Part shown: piece after piece, positions 7,346 to 15,789 of the stretch | Layout: every line of letters begins with the position of its first letter | Position numbering within the stretch: the first letter of the stretch is position 1 | Source of the DNA: Albidovulum sp. | Lineage (GTDB): Bacteria > Pseudomonadota > Alphaproteobacteria > Rhodobacterales > Rhodobacteraceae | Length of the DNA: 35,164 bases | Assembly: GCA_030837825.1 (NCBI GenBank) | Contig: JAUQYB010000030.1 | Span: 1-35,164, forward strand | Direction of reading: 5' to 3' | Program-made: the position numbers and the translations under genes | Notes under the pieces: model-generated | Told to the model about the DNA's origin: nothing | Seen by the model: only the letters and a program-made list of their open reading frames with translations | Databases searched by the model: none

Positions 7346-8425
7346 ATGACCGCGACCGGAGTGCTGCCCGACCGGGCGATCCGCGCGCTGATCGACGCCG
7401 GCGCCGTCGCCGCCGCCCCCGCCGTCGCCGATGCGCAGATCCAGCCGGCCAGCCTCGATTTGCGGCTCGGTGACGTTGCCTACCGGGTGCGCGCCTCGTT
7501 CCTCGCCGGGCAGGGCAGCAGCGTCGCCGACCGCATCGCCGAGTTCGAGATGCACCGGATCGACCTGAGCCGGGGCGCGGTGCTGGAGAAGGGCTGCGTC
7601 TATGTCGTGCCGCTGATGGAGCGGCTCGCCCTGCCCGAAGGCGTCAGCGCCGTGGCCAACGCGAAAAGCTCGACCGGCCGGCTCGACCTCCTGACCCGCA
7701 CGATCACCGATGGCGGCGTGGAGTTCGACCGCATCGGCGAGGGCTACACGGGCCCGCTCTACGCCGAGATCTGCCCTCGGTCGTTCTCGGTGCTGGTGCG
7801 GCCGGGAATGCGGCTCAACCAGCTCCGGTTCCGGCGCGGCCACGCGGCGCTGGACGACGACGGGTTGCGCGCGCTTCACGCCCGGGTGCCGCTGGTCACT
7901 GGCGCGGCGCTGATCGACGACGGCCTCGGCTTCTCGGTCGACCTGAGGCCGGCGGCGGGCGATCTTGTCGGCTACCGCGCCAAGCCCCACACCGGGCTCA
8001 TCGACCTCGACCGGATCGGCCACTACCCGCCCGCCGACTTCTGGGAGGAGGTCCGCACCAGCGACGGACGGATCATCCTCGACCCAGGCGCCTTCTACAT
8101 CCTCGTCAGCCGCGAGGCGGTGACGATCCCACCCGACCACGCCGCCGAAATGGCGCCCTATCTGGCGATGGTGGGCGAGTTCCGGGTGCACTATGCCGGC
8201 TTCTTCGACCCCGGCTTCGGCTGGTCCGGCGCCGCCGGGGCGGGCTCGCGCGGCGTGCTGGAGGTGCGCTGCCACGAGGCGCCCTTCGTGCTGGAACACG
8301 GGCAGGTGGTCGGAAGGCTGGTCTACGAACGCATGGCTGCGGCGCCGGAACGGCTCTACGGCGCCGGGCTTGCCTCCAACTACCAGGGCCAGGGGCTGAA
8401 GCTTTCCAAGCACTTCCGCGCCTGA
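7346..8425 (+). CDS. dcd: dCTP deaminase, long double-domain form
   Basis: A 359-aa enzyme that deaminates dCTP to dUTP for thymidylate synthesis. It is about twice the length of E. coli Dcd and carries two dUTPase-like halves. The first half shows IQPASLDLRLG near residue 32, NAKSSTGRLDLLTR near 107, and YAEICPRSFSVLVRPGMRLNQLR. The second half repeats the pattern with DPGAFYILVSREAV near 246, GEFRVHYAGFFDPGFG and LEVRCHEAPFVLEHGQ. This long form is known in alphaproteobacteria. The frame runs upstream through the tRNA, but GGGGGAG before the ATG at 7346 and the family's N-terminus support this start. The stop is 5 bp from the stop of the convergent 70-aa gene. Confidence 0.92.
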   Translation: MTATGVLPDRAIRALIDAGAVAAAPAVADAQIQPASLDLRLGDVAYRVRASFLAGQGSSVADRIAEFEMHRIDLSRGAVLEKGCVYVVPLMERLALPEGVSAVANAKSSTGRLDLLTRTITDGGVEFDRIGEGYTGPLYAEICPRSFSVLVRPGMRLNQLRFRRGHAALDDDGLRALHARVPLVTGAALIDDGLGFSVDLRPAAGDLVGYRAKPHTGLIDLDRIGHYPPADFWEEVRTSDGRIILDPGAFYILVSREAVTIPPDHAAEMAPYLAMVGEFRVHYAGFFDPGFGWSGAAGAGSRGVLEVRCHEAPFVLEHGQVVGRLVYERMAAAPERLYGAGLASNYQGQGLKLSKHFRA

Positions 8426-8430
8426 GGCGG

Positions 8431-8643
8431 TCAGCGGCCGAAGCGGCGGGCGATCCGCGCCATCAGCCGCGCCCGCTTCGCCAGCGCGCGGGCATCGCAT
8501 GCCGGGGGCTTCGCGCCCGGTGGCGTCGTCGCCCCACTGCCGCCCCTGCGGCCGAGCCAGCCGAGCCCCCGATCGATGCCGAGATTGACCAGTCGGCGGA
8601 CGAGGACATTCGCCGCAATGTTGAGAAACCGGTTCAGGTTCAT
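8431..8643 (-). CDS. conserved small basic protein downstream of scpB
   Basis: A 70-aa basic protein of unknown function. An excellent SD (AGGAGG) lies 8 bases before the ATG, and the start is 14 bases after the scpB stop, so it is co-translated with scpAB. The N-terminal half (LNRFLNIAANVLVRRLVNLGIDRGL) can form an amphipathic helix. A Gly/Pro linker follows, then an Arg/Lys/Ala C-terminal helix. No transmembrane segment or catalytic motif is seen. I believe similar short proteins follow scpB in other Rhodobacteraceae, but I cannot check. Confidence 0.75.
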   Translation of the reverse strand: MNLNRFLNIAANVLVRRLVNLGIDRGLGWLGRRGGSGATTPPGAKPPACDARALAKRARLMARIARRFGR

Positions 8644-8657
8644 CCCGGAACCTCCTA

Positions 8658-9302
8658 TCAGTCCTCGAAAAGCTCGCTTTGCCCTTCCACGACCTCGGCC
8701 TCCTCGTCGCCCGGCAGCCCGGCCCCCGGCAGCGGCCGGTTGTCGAGCAGCCCGGCGGCGCGCAACTCCTTCAGCCCCGGCAGGTCGCGGGCCGATTCCA
8801 GCCCGAAGTGGTCGAGGAATCCTTGCGTGACCACATAGGTCACCGGCCGCCCCGGCGTCATCCGGCGGCGGCCGAAGCGGATCCATTCCAGTTCCAGAAG
8901 CTGATCGACCGTGCCCCGGCTGACCGCGACGCCCCGGATCTCCTCGATCTCGGCGCGGGTGCAGGGCTGGTGGTAGGCGATGATCGCCAGCGTCTCGATC
9001 GCCGCGCGGGAAAGCTTGCGCGTCTCCACCGTCTCCTTCTGCATCAGGAAGCCGAGGTCGGGCGCGGTGCGGATCGCCCAGGCGTCGCCCACCTTCACCA
9101 CGCGGACGCCGCGCCCCTCGTAGCGGCGGCGGAGCAGCACCAGCGCCTCGGCCGGGTCGGCACCGTGCGGCATCCGCGCCTCGAGCTCGGCCACCGTCAC
9201 CGGATCGGCCGAGGCGAAGAGGATCGCCTCGACCATCCGCTCCTGCTCGGCGATGGGCGGCGCTTCGAAAAGGCTCTTCTCGCGGGCGGGGCTCTCGGTC
9301 AC
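8658..9302 (-). CDS. scpB: segregation and condensation protein ScpB
   Basis: A 214-aa kleisin-associated winged-helix protein that forms the SMC-ScpA-ScpB condensin with ScpA. Typical blocks are MVEAILFASADPVT near residue 23, RRRYEGRGVRVVKVGDAWAIRT, and LSRAAIETLAIIAYHQPCTRAEIEEIRGV with a second winged helix ending FGRRRMTPGRPVTYVVTQGFLDHFGL (an LLEL...F join). The C-terminal tail is acidic. The start is GTG at 9302, overlapping the scpA stop as GTGA, so translation is coupled. Confidence 0.95.
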   Translation of the reverse strand: MTESPAREKSLFEAPPIAEQERMVEAILFASADPVTVAELEARMPHGADPAEALVLLRRRYEGRGVRVVKVGDAWAIRTAPDLGFLMQKETVETRKLSRAAIETLAIIAYHQPCTRAEIEEIRGVAVSRGTVDQLLELEWIRFGRRRMTPGRPVTYVVTQGFLDHFGLESARDLPGLKELRAAGLLDNRPLPGAGLPGDEEAEVVEGQSELFED

Positions 9303-10087
9303 GGATTCTTCCGCCGTATGGCGATCGGGGCAAAGGTCTCGGCCTGTCTCAACTCGATCTGGCCCTGCTTGGCAAGCTCAAGCGACGCGGCGAAGGTGGC
9401 GGCGGTGGCCGACCGGCGCCGCGCTGGGTCGGCGGTCCAGCCCTCGGGCAGGTAGGCGGCGAGGTCGGTCCAGTCGCCGGCATAGCCGATCAGCCCGCGC
9501 ATCCGGTCGAGCGCCTGTTCCATCGTGAAGACATGATCGCGGTCCATCGCATAGGGGCGGAACTCGTCGCGGGTGCGGATGCGGGCATAGGCCTGCATGA
9601 GGTCGAGAAGCGTGGCGGTATAGCTGACGCTGCGGACCCGCATCACGTCCTCGGGGATGCCACGGGCGAAGAAGTCGCGGCCCCTCTGGTCGCGCGCCAT
9701 CAACCGGGCGGCGGCCTCGCGCATCGCCTGGAGCCGTTCGAGCTGGAAGGCGAGATGGGCCGCCAGCTCCTCGCCAGAGGGGCCGTCCTCGGTCGGGTCC
9801 GGCGGCAGGAGGAGGCGCGACTTGAGATAGGCGAGCCAGGCCGCCATCACCAGGTAGTCCGCCGCAAGTTCGATCCGCAGGGTCTTGGCCTTGTTGACGA
9901 ATTGCAGATACTGCTCGGCCAGTTGCAGGACCGAGATGCGGCGCAGGTCGACCTTCTGCGTCCGCGACAGCATGAGAAGCAGGTCGAGCGGCCCCTCGAA
10001 CCCGTCGACATCGACGATCAGCGCCTCGGCCGCCAGCCGCTCGGTCACGCTGCCGGAATCTTCCTGAAAGCCGCCCGCCTCAGACAT
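9299..10087 (-). CDS. scpA: segregation and condensation protein ScpA
   Basis: A 262-aa kleisin that bridges SMC heads in the condensin complex. The family entry motif VDGFEGPLDLLLMLSRTQKVDL sits near residues 27-48 (conserved F-G-P-L-D-L-L-L). It is followed by LAEQYLQFV, LAADYLVMAAWLAYLKSRLLLP and the C-terminal winged helix with AATFAASLELAKQGQIELRQ. The ATG at 10087 overlaps the nagZ stop by eight bases. The upstream continuation of the open frame is nagZ in another frame. Confidence 0.95.
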   Translation of the reverse strand: MSEAGGFQEDSGSVTERLAAEALIVDVDGFEGPLDLLLMLSRTQKVDLRRISVLQLAEQYLQFVNKAKTLRIELAADYLVMAAWLAYLKSRLLLPPDPTEDGPSGEELAAHLAFQLERLQAMREAAARLMARDQRGRDFFARGIPEDVMRVRSVSYTATLLDLMQAYARIRTRDEFRPYAMDRDHVFTMEQALDRMRGLIGYAGDWTDLAAYLPEGWTADPARRRSATAATFAASLELAKQGQIELRQAETFAPIAIRRKNP

Positions 10088-11096
10088 CCGCGCCCACCCT
10101 CTCAAGCGCGATAAATTCGGCCTCGAGGCGAGCGGTGTCAATGGCGCCGGCCGGCCCGCGGCAGGCGAGCGCCGCCTCGGCGCGGGCGGCGGCCCGGGGC
10201 GCGAGACGCCCGGCGGCGGCCGCGACCGCCTCCATCTCGGCGCGCCTGCCGTTGCAGTGCAGCGCCACGTCGCAGCCCGCGGCAATGGCGGCGGCGGCGC
10301 GCGTCGCCAGCGTGCCCGACAGCGCCTCCATCGACAGGTCGTCGGTGAGAAGGAGGCCCGTGAAGCCGATCCGCTCGCGGATGACGCGGATCACCGCGGG
10401 CGAGAGCGTCGCCGGCAGGTCGGGGTCGATGGCGTCGAAGACCACATGCCCGGTCATCGCCACCGGCAGGTCGGCAAGTGCGCGGAAGGCGGCAAAGTCG
10501 GTCGCCTCCAGCGTCACGGCATCGGCCGCGACGCGCGGCGGGTGAAGGTGGCTGTCCACCACCGCGCGCCCGTGTCCGGGCAGGTGCTTCATCACCGGCA
10601 GGACGCCGCCCGCCAGAAGCCCCTCGGCCGCGGCGCGCGCGGCCTCGACCACGGTGGCGGGATCGGAGCCGAAACAGCGATTGCGCAGGAAGGGATGCGT
10701 CTCGGGTCCGGCGATGTCGGCCGTGGGCGCGCAACAGGTGTCGATGCCCACGGCGCGCAGTTCCGCCGCGATCAGCCGGTAGCGAAGCCAGAGCCCCCGC
10801 GCCCGCGCCGCGGGCGCAAGGCCCGCGACCTCGTCCAGCGGCGGCAGCCATTCATGCCAGTGGGGCGCGCGCAGGCGCTGAACACGCCCGCCCTCCTGAT
10901 CGACCAGAACCGGCGCGTCACGGCCCACGGCCGCCCGCAACTCGCCGGTCAGGCGGCGAAGCTGGTCGGGCGTCTCGACGTTGCGCGCGAAGAGGATGAA
11001 CCCCAAGGGATCGGCCTCGCGGAAGAACGCGGCCTCTGCCCCCGTCAGCCGCGGCCCCTCGCAGCCGAGGATCGTGGCCGCGGCCGAAAGCCTCAT
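10080..11096 (-). CDS. nagZ: beta-N-acetylhexosaminidase NagZ (GH3)
   Basis: A 338-aa cytosolic glycoside hydrolase family 3 enzyme that removes N-acetylglucosamine from anhydromuropeptides during wall recycling. Seen: GFILFARNVETPDQL near residue 33, VDQEGGRVQRL near 65, KHLPGHGRAVVDSH near 163 (the His loop characteristic of NagZ), and LLTDDLSMEAL near 236 with the nucleophile Asp region. The ATG at 11096 overlaps the SPOR-gene stop (ATGA). No signal peptide is present, as expected. Its linkage with an SPOR protein points to wall turnover at division. Confidence 0.94.
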   Translation of the reverse strand: MRLSAAATILGCEGPRLTGAEAAFFREADPLGFILFARNVETPDQLRRLTGELRAAVGRDAPVLVDQEGGRVQRLRAPHWHEWLPPLDEVAGLAPAARARGLWLRYRLIAAELRAVGIDTCCAPTADIAGPETHPFLRNRCFGSDPATVVEAARAAAEGLLAGGVLPVMKHLPGHGRAVVDSHLHPPRVAADAVTLEATDFAAFRALADLPVAMTGHVVFDAIDPDLPATLSPAVIRVIRERIGFTGLLLTDDLSMEALSGTLATRAAAAIAAGCDVALHCNGRRAEMEAVAAAAGRLAPRAAARAEAALACRGPAGAIDTARLEAEFIALERVGADV

Positions 11097-12151
11097 CAGC
11101 GGACCGCCGTGGGCACGCATTCCGCGCCCTCGGCCTTGAACACCTCGCAGAAGCGGCGGGCATCGTCGATGTCGGCAAAACCTTCGACCCGGAGCCGGTA
11201 GAAGGTCGCGCCGCCGCTTACCGCAGGCTCGATCACCCGGCGCTTGCCGTCCATCAGCGCACCGAAGCGGGTCGCGGTCCTGTCCCATTCGAGCCGCGCC
11301 TGCGCCTCGTCGGGATAGGCGCCGATCTGCACCAGCCGGGTTCCCTCGGCGAGCGTGGCGGAGGCCACATCGAGAGCGGCGGCCGGCGCGCCCAACGCCT
11401 CGGCCACCGCGGCGGCGGCGGCTTCGGCGCTCGCGTCATAGCCGGCATCGCCGGCATCGTCGGAAACCACGGCCGCGGGCCGCGATGAGGGGCGTGAGGC
11501 GGGGCGCAGCGACTGCGCAACCCCCGGCACGTCGGCCGAAATTGCATCGACCGAGGCGGCCGGCGTTTCGATTGCGGGCAATTCACCGCCGAGCAGGTCT
11601 TCGGACGGCCCGTCGGGAAGGGGCTCCCCGGACAACACCTCGCCGGCATCGAGCGAGGCCAGCACCGGCACCGCCCCGGCTGCGTCGGGCGCGGGAGCGG
11701 GCATCGCCGCCGCCGGCACGGGCGCCAAGGGGTCGGACAGATCGGCTTCGGCCGAGGCCGAAAGCGCCCCCATCGGCTGGTCATCGTCCGCAAGACCCTC
11801 GGGCCGGGGGGCGAGCGTCAACTGGTCGGCCGCCTCGCCGGCGGTGCCGTCGGCGGCGATCTTGTTCACCGCCATCCCCTGGTAGGAGGCCAGTTCGCCG
11901 CCTGGATTGTCCGGCGCCACCCGCGCCGGCCCCTCAAGTGCGCGGATCACCGGAATGCCGCGCACGTCGCGCACCGCGAGGTCGTAGCCCCAGACGCCAA
12001 GCCCCAGGATCAGCGCGACCGAGGTGACGGCCCCTGCCCCGTTGACCCATTTCTGCGCCCGGACGCCGCGGGACGCGGGCCCGCGGCTGCCCCGCATGTC
12101 CTCGGGAAAGCCGCCATAGCCGCCGAACTCGTCGTAGTCTGCATCCGCCAT
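11096..12151 (-). CDS. SPOR-domain membrane protein
   Basis: A 351-aa bitopic inner-membrane protein. Residues 1-36 are cytoplasmic and rich in Gly, Asp and Arg. Residues about 38-58 (GAGAVTSVALILGLGVWGYDL) are the membrane segment. A long Ala/Pro/acidic periplasmic linker of low complexity follows. The last 80 residues (GTRLVQIGAYPDEAQ... to ...FCEVFKAEGAECV) are an SPOR domain, which binds denuded septal glycan strands. This layout resembles FtsN-like and DedD-like division proteins. The ATG at 12151 begins a plausible N-terminus, and the upstream open frame is argS in another phase. It is coupled to nagZ. Confidence 0.88.
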   Translation of the reverse strand: MADADYDEFGGYGGFPEDMRGSRGPASRGVRAQKWVNGAGAVTSVALILGLGVWGYDLAVRDVRGIPVIRALEGPARVAPDNPGGELASYQGMAVNKIAADGTAGEAADQLTLAPRPEGLADDDQPMGALSASAEADLSDPLAPVPAAAMPAPAPDAAGAVPVLASLDAGEVLSGEPLPDGPSEDLLGGELPAIETPAASVDAISADVPGVAQSLRPASRPSSRPAAVVSDDAGDAGYDASAEAAAAAVAEALGAPAAALDVASATLAEGTRLVQIGAYPDEAQARLEWDRTATRFGALMDGKRRVIEPAVSGGATFYRLRVEGFADIDDARRFCEVFKAEGAECVPTAVR

Positions 12152-12228
12152 GTACTGCCGCGCTCGCCGGCCGGCCGGGGTCCGGCCTGACCGTCTCTTG
12201 CCTGTCGGCCCCGGGCGGCGCGCCTTGG

Positions 12229-13971
12229 CTAGCGCATCTCTTCCGCGGGGGTGACGCCAAGGATACCAAGACCGGCGGAAATAACAACGCCCGCGGCCCG
12301 TGCCAGGGCGATTTTCGCCTGACTGATGCCCTTGTCCTCCTGCACGAAGCGCAAGGAGCCGTCCTCGTTGCCGCGATTCCAGAGCGCGTGCAGGTCCGAG
12401 GCAAGCTCGTAGAGATAGAAGGCGATCCGGTGCGGCTCCTGCCCGCGGGCGGCGATCTCCACCAGACGGGGCCATTCGGCGATCTTGCGGGCCAGCGCCA
12501 GTTCCGCCTCGTGGCCGAGGTGATCGAGGTCCGCGCCCGCGAGCGTCGCGTCATCGGCGGCGATCCCCGCCTCGGTCGCCTTGCGGATCACCGACGAGAC
12601 CCTTGCGTGAGCGTATTGCACGTAGAAGACCGGGTTGTCCTTCGACTGTTCCAGCACCTTGTCGAAGTCGAAGTCCAGCGCCGCGTCGTTCTTGCGGGTC
12701 AGCATGACGAAGCGGGTGACATCCGGCCCCGCCTGTTCGACCACGTCGCGCAGCGTCACGAAGGTGCCCGCCCGCTTCGACATCTTGAAGGGCTCGCCGT
12801 TCTTCCAGAGCTTGACGAGCTGGATCAGCTTCACCTCGAGCGGCACGCGCCCGCTCGACAGCGCCGAGACCACCGCCTTCAGCCGCTTGACATAGCCGCC
12901 GTGGTCGGCGCCGAGCACGTCGATCAACTGGTCGAAGCCGCGGCTGACCTTGTCCCAGTGGTAGGCGATGTCGGGGGCGAAATAGGTCCAGCTTCCGTCC
13001 GACTTCTTCACCGGCCGGTCGACATCGTCGCCGTGCAGGGTGGAGCGGAAGAGCGTCTGTTCGCGTTCCTCCCAGTCCTCGGGCAGCTTGCCCTTGGGCG
13101 GCTCGAGCGTGCCTTCGTAGATCAGCCCCATGCCGCGCAGGGTTTCGATCGCCTCCTCGATCTTGCCCGAGGCGGTGATCGCCTTTTCCGAGGTGAAGAC
13201 ATCCATCCTGACGCCGAGAAGGGCGAGGTCGTCGCGGATCATCTGCATCATCTCGGCGGTGGCGAAATCGCGCACCTCGGCCAGCCAGTCGGCTTCCGGC
13301 CTGTCGAGGAGCGAGTCGCCGTAGCGCGCCTTCAGCGCCTCGCCGACCGGGATCAGGTAGTCGCCCGGGTAAAGCCCCTCGGCGATCTCGGGCGACAGGC
13401 CGTTGGCCTCGCGGTAGCGCTCGTAGGCCGAGCGCGCCAGCACATCGACCTGGGCGCCGCCGTCGTTGATGTAGTATTCGCGTGTCACCGCGTGGCCGGC
13501 AAAATCCAGAAGCGCCGCCAGCGCGTCGCCGAAGACCGCGCCGCGGGTATGGCCCACGTGCATCGGCCCGGTGGGGTTGGCCGAGACGAACTCGACGTTG
13601 ACCCGGACGCCGCGGCCGATGTCGGAACGGCCGAAGTCCCGCCCCTCGGCCAGCGCCGCCCTCACCACGCCGCGCCAGCTTTCGGGCGCAAGCCGGAGGT
13701 TGAGGAACCCCGGCCCCGCGACCTCGGCGGTGAGGATGCGCGGATCGGCGGCCAGGCGCGCGGCCAGACCCTCGGCGATCGCGCGGGGCGGCTGGCCGGC
13801 GGGCCTGGCCAGCACCATCGCGGCGTTCGTCGCCATGTCGCCATGCGCGCCGTCGCGCGGCGGCTCCACCGCCACCGCGGCCATGTCGAGACCGCCCGGC
13901 AAGGCGCCCGAGGCCACCATCTCTTCGAGGCGCGCGATGACAAGCGCCCGGATCTCGGCAAAAAGGTTCAT
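12229..13971 (-). CDS. argS: arginyl-tRNA synthetase
   Basis: A 580-aa class I synthetase that charges tRNA-Arg. The N-terminal Add1 domain spans roughly residues 1-95. The HIGH motif is present as HVGH (138-141) within [22 protein letters not shown] motif is present as [16 protein letters not shown] near residue 397, which not all ArgRS have. The C-terminal anticodon-binding DALR domain ends at [18 protein letters not shown] precedes the ATG. A TTGACG hexamer on the minus strand at 14023-14018 may be its -35 box, but the matching -10 is poor. It lies upstream of the SPOR gene with a 77-bp gap. Confidence 0.97.
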   Translation of the reverse strand: MNLFAEIRALVIARLEEMVASGALPGGLDMAAVAVEPPRDGAHGDMATNAAMVLARPAGQPPRAIAEGLAARLAADPRILTAEVAGPGFLNLRLAPESWRGVVRAALAEGRDFGRSDIGRGVRVNVEFVSANPTGPMHVGHTRGAVFGDALAALLDFAGHAVTREYYINDGGAQVDVLARSAYERYREANGLSPEIAEGLYPGDYLIPVGEALKARYGDSLLDRPEADWLAEVRDFATAEMMQMIRDDLALLGVRMDVFTSEKAITASGKIEEAIETLRGMGLIYEGTLEPPKGKLPEDWEEREQTLFRSTLHGDDVDRPVKKSDGSWTYFAPDIAYHWDKVSRGFDQLIDVLGADHGGYVKRLKAVVSALSSGRVPLEVKLIQLVKLWKNGEPFKMSKRAGTFVTLRDVVEQAGPDVTRFVMLTRKNDAALDFDFDKVLEQSKDNPVFYVQYAHARVSSVIRKATEAGIAADDATLAGADLDHLGHEAELALARKIAEWPRLVEIAARGQEPHRIAFYLYELASDLHALWNRGNEDGSLRFVQEDKGISQAKIALARAAGVVISAGLGILGVTPAEEMR

Positions 13972-14039
13972 TTCCGTCCCCTGAAACTCCGCCGGGGATG
14001 CCAGAGGGCGGGCGTGGCGTCAATGCTTGCGGGAAGAAC

Positions 14040-14088
14040 GGGGGGCGCCGCCCCCCGCACCCCCGGGGGCATTTGGGCAACGAAGAAG
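14040..14088. repeat. GC-rich palindromic intergenic element of the Rhodobacterales type
   Basis: A composite palindrome between dgt and argS. The first hairpin is GGGGGGC (14040-14046) and GCCCCCC (14050-14056) with a 3-base loop. The second palindrome is CCCCC/GGGGG (14060-14069). An AT-richer tail follows, CATTTGGGCAACGAAGAAG (14070-14088). From memory, close relatives of this layout (GC hairpin, C/G palindrome, ATTTG, GAAGAA) are scattered between genes in Rhodobacteraceae. On the minus strand it could also end the dgt transcript. Only one copy is in this window. Confidence 0.6.
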
Positions 14089-14116
14089 GCCGGGCGCGAG
14101 GCGAGGTGTCGAGGGC

Positions 14117-14127
14117 GGGGGGGGGGG
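14117..14127. repeat. run of eleven G
   Basis: A mononucleotide tract of 11 G, ten bases beyond the dgt stop codon, in the dgt-argS gap. Such tracts change length by slippage and are also error-prone in sequencing. It is outside any coding region, so length change would not shift a reading frame. Confidence 0.9.
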
Positions 14128-14137
14128 CGGCCTCGGG

Positions 14138-15319
14138 TCAGCCCCGGCAAAGCCGCTCGTATTCCTGGATCGCGAAGCGGTCGGTCATGCCGGCGACATA
14201 GTCGAGGACGACGCGCGCAAGCCCTGTCCGGTCCCGCACCCGGGCCACATCCTCCTGCCATTCCGCGGGCAGGAGCGCGGGATCGTTCAGGAACAGCGGG
14301 AAGAGCGCGTCGATCATCGCCGTCACCCGCTGGCGTTCGGCCACCACCGAGGGGGCACGATACATGCGGGCTAAGAGGAAGGACTTGATCGCCTTGAGGT
14401 TCTGGTAGAGCGGCTTGGAGAACCGGATGATCGGCCCGTCCATCGCCCGGATTTCCGCGGCCGACTGAGGGTCCGCGGCCTGAAGCCGGGTGCGGGCCAC
14501 CGCGATCACATCCTCCACCATCGCGCCGAAGACGCGGCGGAGCGCCTCGTGACGGCGGCGCGAGGGGGCGAGGCCGGGATGGAGCCGGTCGACCTCGGCG
14601 AAGGCCGGGCCGGTGACCGGAAGCTCCATCAGGTCACCTTCGGTGAAGAGCCCGGCGCGCAGCCCGTCGTGCAGGTCGTGGTGGTTGTAGGCGACATCGT
14701 CGGCGATCGCCGCGACCTGCGCCTCGGCCGAGGCGAAGGTGTGAAGCTCCAGGTCGAAGGCGGCGTTGAATTCGGCAAGCGCATAGGGAAGCCGCGCCGG
14801 ATCGCCGACCGCGTGGGAGCCCGTGGCACGCGGCCCGATCACCGGCCCGTTGTGCTTGGCGATCCCCTCGAGCGTCTCCCAGGTCAGGTTCAGCCCGTCG
14901 AACCCGGCGTAGTGGCGTTCCAGCCGGGTGACGATGCGGATCGCCTGCGCGTTGTGATCGAAGCCGCCGTAGGGCCGCATCAGTTCGGCCAGCGCATCCT
15001 CGCCGGTATGGCCGAAGGGCGGGTGGCCGAGGTCGTGGGCCAGCGCCACCGCCTCGGCGAGGTCGGTGTTGAGCCCGAGGTGGCCGGCGATGGTGCGCGC
15101 GACCTGCGCCACCTCGATCGTATGGGTGAGGCGGGTGCGGTAATAGTCGCCCTCGTGCTCGACGAAGACCTGCGTCTTGTGCTTGAGCCGGCGGAAGGCC
15201 GAGGAATGGATGATCCGGTCGCGGTCGCGCTGGAACGGCGTGCGGAAGGTCGACATCGCCTCGGGGAACTGCCGGCCGCGGCTTTCCTCGGGTTGGCAGG
15301 CATAGGGGGCAAGCGTCAT
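14138..15319 (-). CDS. dgt: dGTP triphosphohydrolase-like HD protein
   Basis: A 393-aa HD-domain phosphohydrolase of the short Dgt class that splits dNTPs to nucleoside and triphosphate. Metal ligands are visible: H66 (RLTHTIEV), H95-D96 (LAHDLGHPPFGH) and a later D in the VAYNHHDLHDGL region. RDRDRIIHSSAFRRLKHKTQVF near residues 31-52 (with its conserved Arg/His) is diagnostic. The ATG at 15319 gives the family N-terminus with R-x-F-P-E. The frame is open beyond it but overlaps the divergent Fe-S carrier gene. Substrate range within the family varies, so dGTP specificity is not assured. Confidence 0.92.
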   Translation of the reverse strand: MTLAPYACQPEESRGRQFPEAMSTFRTPFQRDRDRIIHSSAFRRLKHKTQVFVEHEGDYYRTRLTHTIEVAQVARTIAGHLGLNTDLAEAVALAHDLGHPPFGHTGEDALAELMRPYGGFDHNAQAIRIVTRLERHYAGFDGLNLTWETLEGIAKHNGPVIGPRATGSHAVGDPARLPYALAEFNAAFDLELHTFASAEAQVAAIADDVAYNHHDLHDGLRAGLFTEGDLMELPVTGPAFAEVDRLHPGLAPSRRRHEALRRVFGAMVEDVIAVARTRLQAADPQSAAEIRAMDGPIIRFSKPLYQNLKAIKSFLLARMYRAPSVVAERQRVTAMIDALFPLFLNDPALLPAEWQEDVARVRDRTGLARVVLDYVAGMTDRFAIQEYERLCRG

Positions 15320-15331
15320 CGGGTCCGGTTC

Positions 15332-15359
15332 TTGTCGGGTCTCTCGCGCGTCATATATG
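15332..15359 (+). promoter_or_regulatory. candidate promoter of the A-type carrier gene
   Basis: TTGTCG (15332-15337) and TATATG (15354-15359) are separated by 16 bases within the 55-bp divergent gap between dgt and the HesB/IscA gene. The start of transcription would be near 15366. This excludes the ATG codons at 15357 and 15360 as starts and supports 15375. Confidence 0.45.
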
Positions 15360-15374
15360 ATGGGAAGCGAGGAA

Positions 15375-15725
15375 ATGACACAAGCTGCCGCGATGGACCT
15401 GACGCTCCCCCCGAAAGTCACCGACCGCGCCTTCGCGCGGCTGGCCGAGATCAACGCCGCCACCGGCGAGGCGAAGGCCCTGCGCGTGGCGGTCGAGGGC
15501 GGCGGCTGTTCCGGCTTCCAGTACGACATCCGGCTCGACGAGCCGGCGGCGGATGACCTGGTGATCGAGCGGGGGGGCCAGAAGGTGCTGGTCGATTCCG
15601 TCTCGTTGCCCTTCCTCGCCAATGCGGTGATTGACTTTTCCGACGAGCTGATCGGCGCCCGCTTCATCGTCGACAATCCCAACGCCACCGCCTCCTGCGG
15701 CTGCGGCACCAGCTTCTCGATCTGA
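15375..15725 (+). CDS. A-type iron-sulfur cluster carrier (HesB/IscA/ErpA family)
   Basis: A 116-aa Fe-S cluster carrier. The three cluster-binding cysteines are C45 (GGGCSGFQY), C108 and C110 (SCGCGTSF), with the usual spacing. The central DLVIERGGQKVLVD and the F-I-V-D-N-P-N segment are typical of the ErpA/IscA branch. Several in-frame ATGs precede the conserved core (15357, 15360, 15375, 15393). I chose 15375 because GCGAGG lies just upstream and the predicted promoter ends before it; 15393 would give a 110-aa form. No isc or suf genes are adjacent, so it is a stand-alone carrier, perhaps ErpA. Confidence 0.9.
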   Translation: MTQAAAMDLTLPPKVTDRAFARLAEINAATGEAKALRVAVEGGGCSGFQYDIRLDEPAADDLVIERGGQKVLVDSVSLPFLANAVIDFSDELIGARFIVDNPNATASCGCGTSFSI

Positions 15726-15789
15726 GCCCCGGGCAGGCGGTTGCCGATACGCGCGGTTCGGCCGATGATGGCCGGGCCAGGAGGTGCGC

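Noticed and set aside
15357..15374. Upstream ATG codons (15357, 15360) as the start of the A-type carrier gene
   Set aside because: They fall within the predicted -10 box and lack an SD; the family core begins later.
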